Assembly: GCA_964200185.2 (NCBI GenBank)
Contig: CAXNAD020000396.1
Coordinates: 1 to 20,425 of the forward strand
DNA length: 20,425 nucleotides
Reading direction: 5' to 3'
From: Choristocarpus tenellus KU-1152
Lineage: Eukaryota; Phaeophyceae
Position numbers and translations under genes: made by a program
In this document: piece after piece, positions 1 through 8,800 of the stretch
How the letters are laid out: every line of letters begins with the position of its first letter
Position numbering within the stretch: the first letter of the stretch is position 1
The notes under the pieces: model-generated
The model's database searches: none
Told to the model about the DNA's origin: nothing
What the model saw: the letters and a program-made list of their open reading frames with translations, nothing else

Positions 1-556
1 CCCTCCCCCTCCTCCTCCTGTGTTGTGAGCAGGCTACGTTGCTAGTTGTGGCTAACACTAGCAGCTGTGCACGCCTGTTGTGGTAGTGCTTTTTATTGTT
101 TATTAATGGCAAGAATGGAAGTAACTGCAAGTACATATTTGTATTGCTAGACTGACTTCTTTGTGACATGGAAGATGATGAACTGCTCTTTTTATATCGA
201 TTGCAAAGTTTAGTACTATTTTTTTTAGTTTGCACTGCAGTATGCATTATGACAAGAGTCAACCCTCCTGGCCTTCTTGTCAGATGTGCTGTTGTGGTTT
301 GGGGCACGTGGACATCGAGCAGTTTCTGTGGAGTTTTTGGTGGGCAACGCATTATGTGCTCTTTTTAGAAAGAACTTTTGGCTGAGCACCTATGTCTCCA
401 TTGTCTATCAGTGAGAAGGAAACCAAGCAAGATTCACACACAATGTGTTATTATTATTGCTGCTAATGTTGTTATTGTTTGACACATTTTGCATGTTGTT
501 ATAATATGAAATATTTTCTTTTCCTTTTTGTGACAATATGTAGTCTAATTTTCCAG
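1..556 (+). other. Non-coding stretch, probably intron upstream of the first tentative exon
   Basis: This AT-rich sequence has no frame resembling the downstream protein. A 66-codon open frame at 168-368 has a low-complexity hydrophobic composition and no plausible splice connection. The stretch ends in a T-rich tract and a TTTTCCAG acceptor at 549-556, which fits the 3' end of an intron. I see no RNA gene or repeat in it. Confidence 0.45.
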
Positions 557-685
557 GGGCAGGAAAGGTTGATTCTCCTATTGCAGTGGATGGTACAGCT
601 CTAAATGTAAACAGCTTCGAAGGCATACATCCATTGCTTGCAATTCATGTTCTTGAAGTTCAATGGAGTCAAGCCAACAACATAC
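557..685 (+). CDS. Tentative first exon in window (VPS13-like N-terminal region)
   Basis: A TTTTCCAG acceptor precedes a frame (first full codon at 559) that reads about 42 codons to a GTAGTA donor at 686. It includes the segment HPLLAIHVLEVQWS, whose alternating hydrophobic pattern resembles a beta strand of the chorein/RBG fold. With that donor the exon ends in phase 1, and no acceptor before the next exon gives the matching phase. Other possible donors are GTAAAC at 607, which gives phase 0 and could join the next exon at 837 or 852, and GTACTC at 704. Either the boundaries differ, a small exon is missing, or this is not coding. I could not assign any residue-level similarity. Confidence 0.33.
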
Positions 686-851
686 GTAGTACCCCCCACA
701 TGGGTACTCTCATCTGAGATGCTTCTCCCCCTCCCATTCTCTCCCCTGGTCTTTACTGGTCACACTACTCATGCCACATGGAACGCCGACTACACTTATC
801 CATTTGACTATTGGCACTACCAATAGTAACATGCAGTTGGTCATGATTCAG

Positions 852-1040
852 GAGCTTAGTGATAGGGCTATTGCCCACATGACCAGGAACAAGGAAAGGG
901 GACATGTCTCCCCCACACCACAAAGTCCCGTTGCTGGAGGGGATGAACCTGTGGGATTGGATGGGAGGAGAGGAGGAGGTGCAGATGATGCTGCTGAAGG
1001 GGGGCAGGGGCCTGTGGGGTGGTTGCGTTCGTGGTGGTGG
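852..1040 (+). CDS. VPS13: VPS13-like exon with Trp-rich segment
   Basis: The frame starts ELSDRAIAHMTRN and ends GWLRSWWW directly before a consensus GTAAGT donor at 1041. The start is uncertain. The first AG after the pyrimidine-rich tract (721-760) is at 825-826, which would add NMQLVMIQ to the front; AGs at 835-836 and 850-851 give phase-0 starts. The middle is a Gly/Asp/Glu-rich hydrophilic linker. VPS13 proteins often carry a Trp-rich stretch between the chorein domain and the first extended RBG repeats, so the GW...WWW end fits that region. The exon ends in phase 0, matching the next exon at 2188. Confidence is moderate because the exon is short and its 5' edge is not fixed. Confidence 0.6.
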
Positions 1041-2187
1041 GTAAGTAGGATCCCAGTGGAGGGAGGCTGTGCTGTTTTGCATTGAGAGGTTGGGGGGGGG
1101 GGATGGGGTGGTTTGTTGAATATTTTAATCAGGTATTACATCAGATAGAAATTTCCTGTGTTTTTTTCTATGTGAAATGATTGTAGTGTGTGGTGAGCCT
1201 TTCCCTTGATAAGGTGGTCAACATATATATTGAACATGTTATTCATACATACGTATACATTGTATACATTGTATATTTTGTTGTGTCTTTATAATGGTAG
1301 CGGGGTGGTTACCGCCCATTGAATGTTTGGTGATAGTGGAAGAAGTTTCATTGTTTTTGTGCGCACTTCTGCGCTGCAACTAATTCCTGACATTGACTCG
1401 TTAATGTTGAAGTGGTATTGTGACGTTAAAATTAAAAGACAGGAAAAAAAATGGACCATCAAGTGGAAAAGCAAGACTGCCGTTGGGTAGTGGCTCAGAA
1501 TAGAATGTCAGCCATCAGAGTAGAACATGAGATTTTGACTGTTGCTTGTTTTATGTTGCACAAGCAACAACTTGATACACGGTTGGCATCATATATTTTT
1601 TACCTGCCTGCTTGTTTTAACTAGAATGTTCAATGATATTGAAATTTTGACAATTGTTTTCAAAATTGGACATGATATATTGTTGCATTAGAGCCAGGCT
1701 TTGACCTGTCTCTACTTGTCATCACAACGTTTCTGTTACTTCTATTTTGATTGACATCATTGCTACTTTTGAAACGAGATGAAATTGTGTTTTATCCATA
1801 CCATCAACTCACTCAAATTGAAAAATGGTTTGATTTGTTGTTGCCAACTGGTGGGCTTCCATGTTTCCAGTTCCAATGAACTGACCAACTCAAACCTGTA
1901 CTGTACACAGTATCCTAAAACACGGTTTGAGCTGTTGCCGATAGCTCTTATTACTGGCCTCATTTGCTTGAATTTTTAGCACATGACCTAGCCAATATGG
2001 AGTTATTACGATAAGCCTGTGGATTGATCTATGGAGTATGTGGATTTTTATTACATGGCTTGGTGTGCTGTTTCCATGCTATAACTGTGCTCATTTTGAA
2101 TCAGAAGATATACTGTACTTGCATGTTTCGACCCTGTTTCCCTCCCTTTCCTCTTCGGTCTTATTGGGGCGCTACTGGGCGCCCCAG
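1041..2187 (+). other. Intron (phase 0, about 1.15 kb)
   Basis: Consensus donor GTAAGT at 1041 and acceptor GCGCCCCAG ending at 2187 after a C/T-rich tract at 2128-2160. The content is AT-rich with a G-run at about 1091-1101 and short imperfect ATACATTGTATA repeats near 1250-1275. Small open frames on both strands at 1763-1979 show no protein-like composition or splice compatibility. No RNA gene or mobile element was recognised. Confidence 0.6.
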
Positions 2188-2287
2188 GGCAATCCATCAT
2201 CGGAAGAGAACCTGCCTTCGCGAGAAATAAGTGAGGATAGGGAGGTGGACACTTTGAGTGTGGATGAAGAGAACCCACAGCTGCTTG
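2188..2287 (+). CDS. VPS13: VPS13-like small exon, acidic linker
   Basis: This 100-nt exon lies between a CCCCAG acceptor and a GTGAGA donor at 2288. It reads GNPSSEENLPSREISEDRE and then a further acidic stretch ending ENPQLL. It starts in phase 0, as the previous exon requires, and ends in phase 1, as the next one requires. The composition (Ser, Glu, Asp) indicates an exposed linker between structured parts rather than a beta strand. The acceptor lies within a GGGCGC..GCGCCC palindrome at 2167-2184, which could fold at the splice site. No function can be assigned to this exon alone; the call rests on phase continuity. Confidence 0.58.
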
Positions 2288-2542
2288 GTGAGATGTTACC
2301 ATGTGCTGTGTTGTGCCATTGTCTCATGCATCTTTTTTTTTGTTTAACGGTTCCAACCATTGTGAGCTTTTACTCCAGAATACGTTCACTTGTGGATCTC
2401 TTGAGGAACGAGTTGAGAATCAACACCTTTGTTTGAAGTGTTTTTGACAAGGTGTGGATGGAGGGAATCTAATGCGTTTTCGAGGCAATTGGATGACATC
2501 TGTAGCGTTTTTTCCTCTCACGGTCTTTCATGATAGAACATA

Positions 2543-2570
2543 CTCCCTCTGTCCCATAAGCCTGTGCCAA
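2543..2570 (+). repeat. Extra element end (solo terminal repeat) related to the MITE at 2741-3465
   Basis: The sequence starting CTCCCTCTGTCCCATAAG, preceded by a TA dinucleotide at 2541-2542, matches the inverted right end of the downstream element (3440-3465) at all but one of its first 26 positions. The similarity stops after GTGCC. No partner end for this copy lies between here and 2740. It may be the true outer left end of a composite element or a remnant of another insertion. Confidence 0.72.
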
Positions 2571-2678
2571 GTTAAATGCAAGGTAGTAATCATTGTGTAG
2601 TCAACTTTTGCTGTAGTACTTCTTCTAGCAGACCAATTAAAGATGCAGTGAAGTGACGCCAATGCAAACTACTTCCAT

Positions 2679-2706
2679 TATATATATATATATATATTTT
2701 TTTTTT
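2679..2706. repeat. (TA)n microsatellite followed by poly-T
   Basis: About nine TA dinucleotides at 2679-2696 run into ten T residues. It lies between the solo element end and the full element. Confidence 0.9.
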
Positions 2707-2740
2707 CAGTGATGCCTGAAAATTTGCTTCAACTCTCATA

Positions 2741-3465
2741 CTCCCTCTGTCCCATTAATCTATGCCGTCAAGTTGTAGCTCTTTGAGATAGCCTCACAAG
2801 ATTACAAGAATTTTTTTTTTTGTGTTGGATTCCTCGGAATATTCTACATAAAATGAATATGTTTCCCCTTTACTCGACACCATCAAACCACCAATCCAGT
2901 GTCACGTTGTAGGTGACTCGATCTATTTCGGCCAATCCATCGATCCAAACTCTTAAGCCAATTTAGGTCCCACACCCCTCGAGAGCCTCTCGTAACCCAG
3001 AGTAAGAGCCAATGTGTAACGCAGAGCAAGTGCGGTCTAACCTTCAGTGGTCACCTCGCAGTTCTTTCCAAAAGTCGATGGACTTCGTGCTGGGGACAAT
3101 GAGCTCTGGTGCTCGCCATGGGGGTTGTATGTGTGCTGTATGCAAGTAGATAGACTTGGTATTCCCTTGCTGTCGATGCGGAGGGCTGTTGGAGAGGTAT
3201 ACGCTCGAGTACATGCCGGCGGGGTTGTGAGAGTGGTGGGTGGGTCCACAACACACTGGGACTATAAAAAAATAAGCCAAATATACCCCATTCTGTGTTC
3301 CATTATTTCGGATCCATTTCAGAACGGAATTCTTTGCAGTGCTATTCGATTTTTTGTGTTGATGTAGAATATTCCAAGGAAGCCAACACACAAATCCTTT
3401 TTTGTAATCGAAGGTCATCTCAAAGAGATACAACTTAACGGCACAGACTTATGGGACAGAGGGAG
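2741..3465. mobile_element. Stowaway/mariner-like MITE with long terminal inverted repeats
   Basis: The left arm 2741-2849 and the inverted right arm 3362-3465 are alignable over roughly 105 bp. Shared blocks include CTCCCTCTGTCCCAT at the tips, CTCTTTGAGAT and GGAATATTCTACAT. TA dinucleotides flank both ends (2739-2740 and 3466-3467), the target duplication expected of Tc1/mariner-type elements. The tip differs by about one base from the plant Stowaway consensus start CTCCCTCCGTCCCATAA as I remember it. The 725-bp body contains short open frames on both strands (about 3044-3433) but no recognisable DDE/DDD transposase motif, so it is probably non-autonomous. It lies wholly within an intron of the VPS13-like gene. 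Confidence 0.82.
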
Positions 3466-3618
3466 TACTTCCATAAGCTTACACGAACCCATACCTGTGG
3501 TTATTGCTTGCTAAGACAAAACAGTTTGGATGGCTGGCTGCACCCGTGCATGAAGTGCATCTGCAAAGCTAAAGTTAGTGCACCCAAGCATTGCACGGAT
3601 TAACAATTAGTGTGATCG

Positions 3619-3640
3619 ATATATATATATATATATATAT
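3619..3640. repeat. (AT)11 microsatellite
   Basis: Eleven uninterrupted AT dinucleotides in the intron, downstream of the MITE. Confidence 0.9.
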
Positions 3641-3917
3641 TATTTAAAGTATATATATTCGCAGGATTACTGTCTGTGCAATTTTTGAGGAATTGTATAT
3701 CCTGAGGAGAGGTCAAGGCAAGAAAATACTTTTTTGGGATTGCCTTCCCATTCAACCATTATTGTACATTATTTTTTGTCAAGGGCGTGTACAGAGCAGA
3801 CACTGGTATTCAGCATGATGAGACCTTCTTGCCTCCTCCCTGGTGTATCTGTCACCAATTCACTCCCCCTCCTCCCCTCATGTCTCTCTTGTGGGGTACT
3901 ATTGCTCTGGCCCACAG

Positions 3918-4152
3918 CTGGGGCTTTGCCTGTGCAAGGTAAGGCGTCCAACTTTGGGGTTGTGTCTGTCAGAGTGCAAAGGACATCACTGACACTCCTT
4001 GAGCACCATGAACCGACTCCAACACAGGAGCCAGTGGAGGAAGAGTCATCAGAGGTAGGGGGTTGGACAGTGACATCGCCTCCAGAGGCGATATCTGTTC
4101 CAGTCCATGGTTTGGGCACAGTTAGTGTGCTCTCTTCATCAAGGAGGCGCAG
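3918..4152 (+). CDS. VPS13: VPS13-like exon, RBG body start
   Basis: The exon begins in phase 1 after CCCACAG and ends in phase 2 at CGCAG before GTGAAA (4153), just ahead of an in-frame TGA. The segment SNFGVVSVRVQRTSLTLLE has the alternating hydrophobic pattern of RBG beta strands (the 'V-x-V-x-x-x-x-L-x-L' type seen in VPS13). A Glu/Thr/Pro-rich linker follows, then ISVPVHGLGTVSV. An earlier donor-like GTAGGG at 4053 would end in phase 1 and break the frame into the exon at 5397, so the later donor is preferred. This segment belongs to the lipid-conducting groove only by inference from pattern and position. Confidence 0.68.
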
Positions 4153-5396
4153 GTGAAATACCCTGGTCAAATTGTTTTTTGGAGAGGTAGACATATTTAA
4201 TCAAGTATATTGATAGGGTAAGGGATTAATCAAGTACAGAAAGAGTACTAGAAGAGTGCAAGAAAAGAATAAGAGTACAGGATGGTTTTGAGAGGGTCCT
4301 GCTTATGAAGAAATAAGTATATTGTACAAAATGGGACTTACAATGTGCTTCCATGTACGAGTATTGTTGTTACATGCCTGTAGCAGAATCTGTAGATACA
4401 TGGACTATTACTTTAGACCCAGAATATGTTGACCTCTAGTGTGCATGGTAATTGGTGTGTAATAGGTTGACTTAATGCCTTGAAGTATATGTACCTATTT
4501 TGCTCTGTGTTATGATGCATATGTGTTTATCATTTCTGTGCTTGCGCGTAATTGTTCTGTGTTGCAAGCTGGTTGTTTTGGTTTCTTTAGAGGTTAATGC
4601 AAGTTGTTGAACTATGAGGCATGTCATTCCTGAGCAGGAGTCCCTTGAACACAAGAGGTTCATCGGTGGGTATGCAGTATGCACTTGAAAGATTATCAGC
4701 ATACATTCAGTCAGGGATATGCATTTTAACCACTTCACTAGTTAGAACTTGTAAGTGAGTTGAGACTTAAGAATTGACTTTATTCTTGTTCTAAAGAGGC
4801 AGGTGTTACCGCGGCTTTGCGTTTCTGACCCCTCTCATTGTACTCAACCCATTTCTGGACCTAGTGTGTTTGAGGTTCCTGCACAAGCCTTATCAAACTT
4901 GTTTTAACATTTTGACCACTCAAGCACCCTTTGCAGGTGCTAGGATCCCATATGTGTGTACCACTTTACCCCTCTTCTCATCTCAGCCTCCTTGATGAAA
5001 TATCAATCCTCCATTTTGTTATCGACCAGTGGAACATAGGATGCTCAGAGAGGGTTGACAAATATTGCTCTACTTTGCACTCATTGTGGGTGATAAATTG
5101 TTCTTCATTTTGCTTCAATTTATTTACACCGGAAACACTTCATATGCCATGTATACTGTTGTAGATTGCTGGGATTAGGGTATGAGCAGCTTTTAAGAAG
5201 CATTTTTTTCATGTTTGGGATTAGGAGTTGGCATTGGATCTCAGCAGAAGTAGGGCTACAGCTTAGTGCTATGTGTTTTGATGATAACATTGAAATGCAG
5301 ATGATCGTTCTCCTCCCCCCTCTGGATGATGGTGTGTTTTGTCAACTTGTTTTTCTTGGCTCTTTGCTGATCTTGGTGAACACATGAACATCTCAG
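4153..5396 (+). other. Intron (phase 2, about 1.2 kb)
   Basis: Donor GTGAAA at 4153 and acceptor CATCTCAG ending at 5396. AT-rich. Small open frames at 4472-4738 (minus) and 4931-5387 (plus) lack any link to the protein. An acceptor-like TTTGCAG at about 4936 opens no frame that could fit the phase-2 neighbours with a good donor. Nothing else seen. Confidence 0.6.
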
Positions 5397-5479
5397 GCTG
5401 CGACCAACATCAATCGCTCCTCTGGCATTTGCTATGGTAGATGTGAAGGACATCACTGTTGATGCACAGTTACTTCCAG
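5397..5479 (+). CDS. VPS13: VPS13-like short exon (RBG strand pair)
   Basis: This 83-nt exon has a clean TCTCAG acceptor and a CCAG|GTGAGG donor. It starts in phase 2 and ends in phase 1, matching both neighbours exactly. It encodes LRPTSIAPLAFAMVDVKDIT followed by VDAQLLP. A Pro-containing loop and two strands with alternating hydrophobics are typical of the RBG body. The fit of an 83-nt exon to both flanking phases is strong support for the gene model. Confidence 0.75.
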
Positions 5480-5850
5480 GTGAGGACTTACTTGCATGCT
5501 ATCAACTGATTGTAGTCCACTGTGTAGATTTCTCCAGGTTACAGTGTGGTGTTAGGTAGTGGTTTGTAGCATTAGGCAAATGCTACTAAGGGGATCTCCG
5601 TATGCTTAGCATTTACCCCTTTATGCCCATTGATCTGTACAGAGTTGTGACAGGGCATTTGTGTCCCCGAGTTTATGGATAAAAGTCGTTCTCCCCTCTT
5701 ATGATAATTGCTTGAAAATTGTCTTCGTTTATTTGATGGTTTGAGTAAGTGAAGAACTGGTATCTCTTGTTGCACCTCTACTAATCTAACCATCCATCCA
5801 CTGACCTCCCCTGCTTTTTCTCCCGTTTGTGGGCGATTTTTCATGCGCAG
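5480..5850 (+). other. Intron (phase 1, 371 bp)
   Basis: Donor GTGAGG at 5480 and acceptor CATGCGCAG ending at 5850, preceded by a long C/T-rich tract (about 5760-5825). No other feature seen. Confidence 0.72.
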
Positions 5851-8800
5851 GAGACTTCTGTGCTGCCACTGATGTTAAGGTTCAGGTGACGTCAGTATTA
5901 GTATCACACCTTGGACCTCACTCTCCTTCTGACCATCAGCTGCAGGTGAGGACACCCGTCCTCACTTGGGGTGTTGAGGTTGATGCTGCTGATGCAAAGG
6001 AAAGAGAGGGTGAGGTGCGTAGCACGGTGCGCAACCCAGACCCCCGAGCTGCCGGTAAGGTCCAACGGTGTCTATTGGAGTACATGTTGCAGCAAAGGTT
6101 GGTGGGTCATGGTGACACAAGTAGTCTGGGTGAGACTGTTGAGTCCCCATCAGGAGAAAGGGAGAACACATTACCTACGTTCGAAGATGGAAGACCTGAG
6201 ACAGACACAACTAGTGGTGTGGCACAGGAGTCGAAGCTCTGGGCACAGTGTGTTACGGATGGTGTAGGAAACAAATCTGGGCTGCTGTGCGCATTGCAGT
6301 ATAGGGTGATAAAACGGCAGGAGAAGCAGGGGTTTGGATTGGGTGAGGACTCAAAGAGTACAAAGGTCGACTATGAGGAGAGGCAGTCAGAGAGCAATGA
6401 TTCTGGAGTAGATGGGAGGAGAGATATGCTGAAAGGGAAGGGTTTGCAGGATTCAACCTTGATCTGCCATGACTTGAATTTGGGACCAGTCCATGCCCTC
6501 TTTTCCAATGCATTCTTGGCACGACTACTAGGTTTTGTTGGCAGCCTTGAGAGACGGCAGGAGGGAAGTGATCAAGTGAGGACGAAGAGGCATGGTGGTC
6601 GAGATAAAGAGAAGAAAGGTGCTACAGGAGAATCAGACAAGGGTCCACTTAATGTGGAACCCTTTGGGTGTGGTGATGAGGGGAAGGCCATTGAGCAAGG
6701 GAATATTGTGGGTATGGGAGAGGTGTTAGAAGGCATGGAACAAGCAGTGGAGCATGGGCAAAACCCAGACAATCAGCAGGGAGGATCTGTTCCAATCCAG
6801 TTGAAAAAACCCGAAATACTGTCAACAGGTGAAGCTGTGGAAATTTCAGCTCATGTGTGTGTCCGCCAAGTTTGTCTAGTTATAGAGTTTGAGCTGTCCT
6901 GTGACAGGTCTCTGGGAGGAAGGGACATTCAAAGGTCATCTAGCCCCATTGTGACACCTGTAGAAGGTGCTCATACCAATATATGTGTTGGAGCGAAAGT
7001 AGGAAGGGTAGCAGGATCTGAGCTACCATGTTTAGTTTTCCTCATCAATGATGTGGAAGTGGAGGGTTCAGCATCGACGTCCCTTATGAATACCTGGGAC
7101 ATGGCAGGATGCTCTTTGCCTTTGACTGGTCAGCAGAAGAAAAACGAGAGCTTGACCCTGCAGCAGGTTTGCAGCCTTACATTTAACTCCCTTCTCACTG
7201 TCCAGCTGGATGGCAAAGTGTTGCCCTTACAGAGGGGGGAGGGTGGTCTTGATGTACAGCATACCTCAAGCCTTCCAGTTGTCCAGCCAATGCTCAAGGA
7301 GTTGGTTGAGAAGCTAGCAATTCTGGGAGGCACTGAGAACATCCCGGCTGTGCAACGCCTTTTGGAAGCAGCTGGTGGGCGACTGATGGCTGAGATCACA
7401 AAGACAGCATTAGGGGTTGGGACAGGGGTTGACGATCTAAATGCATCAAATATGCCAGTAGCCTCAGCTGCACCACTGCCCAAGCCCCAATCCCAGGCTC
7501 TGCAGCCACTAAGCATTCTTTTCAACACCTCTTGTGAGTCTGTAAGTGTATGTGTAAGTTCTGGTGCTGCATTCCTGCTTCTCGACCTTTGTTACCTGTC
7601 TGGGATGCTTAGGGGGAGGAACTCAAGCATAGGCAACAGCACTGTCACTTGGACTGATGGCCCTGATGCCAACACTGGCACAGATGCTGCTGGTGACCTG
7701 GCGTTTGGAGAATGCAAGGCGGTAAGAGTGGACAGGGGAGGGATGCTGCAAGGTGTTCAATCGCCACACTTCACTGCTGCTGCAAGAGCCTCAGCATGGC
7801 ATCGAGGGGTGGCTCTTTCCTGCACAGGTGTTAGTGTGGGTGGTTCAATCGGCAAGAGCTCTCCCGCAGGACTCACTGGAAACGCCCGAAAAGTATATGT
7901 AAGTTGTGTTGATCGGTGCCTCCCATGCTCTTTTGCAGAGGTCTTGCTGATTGATGTGCCAAAGGGGGACATCAGTGGTGTGGGACTCAAGTTGACAGTC
8001 AAGCAGGGTGTTCATGGTGATGTTAGGTCCGTGAATGGTGTGGGGACCAGATTTGGTACCAGAAATGGAGAGGGGAGGATAGATCAAGATGAGCTAAAGC
8101 TGGAGGGTGAGCTTGCATTGGTTGAGTTGGACTATGATAATGTTAGAGCAGCAAAGAGGAATCTGGTGTCTGCATGGAAGATCTGGGAGGCTGGGATGGT
8201 TGCATTTGCCTTAGGTGCATCGGTAGGAGAAGATGTGAAGCATGGATGCCCTGATCCCCTCACCACATCTCCCAGCGCTACGTGTAGCACTGGTGGAACA
8301 GTTCGTAAAAGAGATCCTGTTTTGAAGTTTGATGTGACTGTGCTTGCTGTGTCATTGCGCCTGCCTTTCGACATGGCTCTTCAGGCGGAAGGAGTCCAGG
8401 TTATCTACCGTCCTCCCGACATTCTTCCCACTGGAGCTCCCCTGCCCCCCCCAGGGGATACAGTGGTGGAGGTGACCACAGATCTTGCCAGGTTGCTTCA
8501 CGCACCACAAGACACTGACAGCAGTCTTGGCAATGGTGTCAGGAGCGCCAGGGGTATGCAATTTGCGGTGGAATTCATCAAGCGGCAAAAAATGGTGGAG
8601 TGTGTGGCACGATGTGAAGTAACTTTGGGGTTGGGAAGGACCTCTATTCTGCTGCACTGTGGTGATGGGATGGATATCCAACTGACCCCAGAGTCTTGTG
8701 CTGCATTTGGGGCACTTTTGCGCCAGATTATTGGACCGCCATCCCCTCCCTCCAGTTCCAGTGGTGGGAAAGATTGTCAGGGTGGAAGGCCCACAATTTC

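Larger units (their letters stand above)
2288..3917 (+). other. Intron (phase 1, about 1.6 kb) hosting a MITE-like element
   Basis: Donor GTGAGA at 2288 and acceptor CCCACAG ending at 3917. The exon phases on the two sides agree. More than half of this intron consists of the inverted-repeat element at 2541-3467 described separately, flanked by two AT microsatellites (2679-2696 and 3619-3640). The remaining sequence shows nothing else. Confidence 0.6.

Noticed and set aside
168-368. 66-codon open frame at the left edge
   Set aside because: Low-complexity hydrophobic composition, no splice link to the downstream frame, and a length expected by chance.
3044-3433. Open frames of 106-129 codons on both strands inside the MITE
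   Set aside because: No transposase motif or helix-turn-helix could be recognised. The two strands overlap each other, and one runs into the inverted-repeat arm.
7899-7938. Intron-like pair GTAAGT ... TTTTGCAG inside the 5-kb exon
   Set aside because: It is only 40 bp, far below the other introns, and its removal would shift the frame. The uninterrupted reading is protein-like on both sides.
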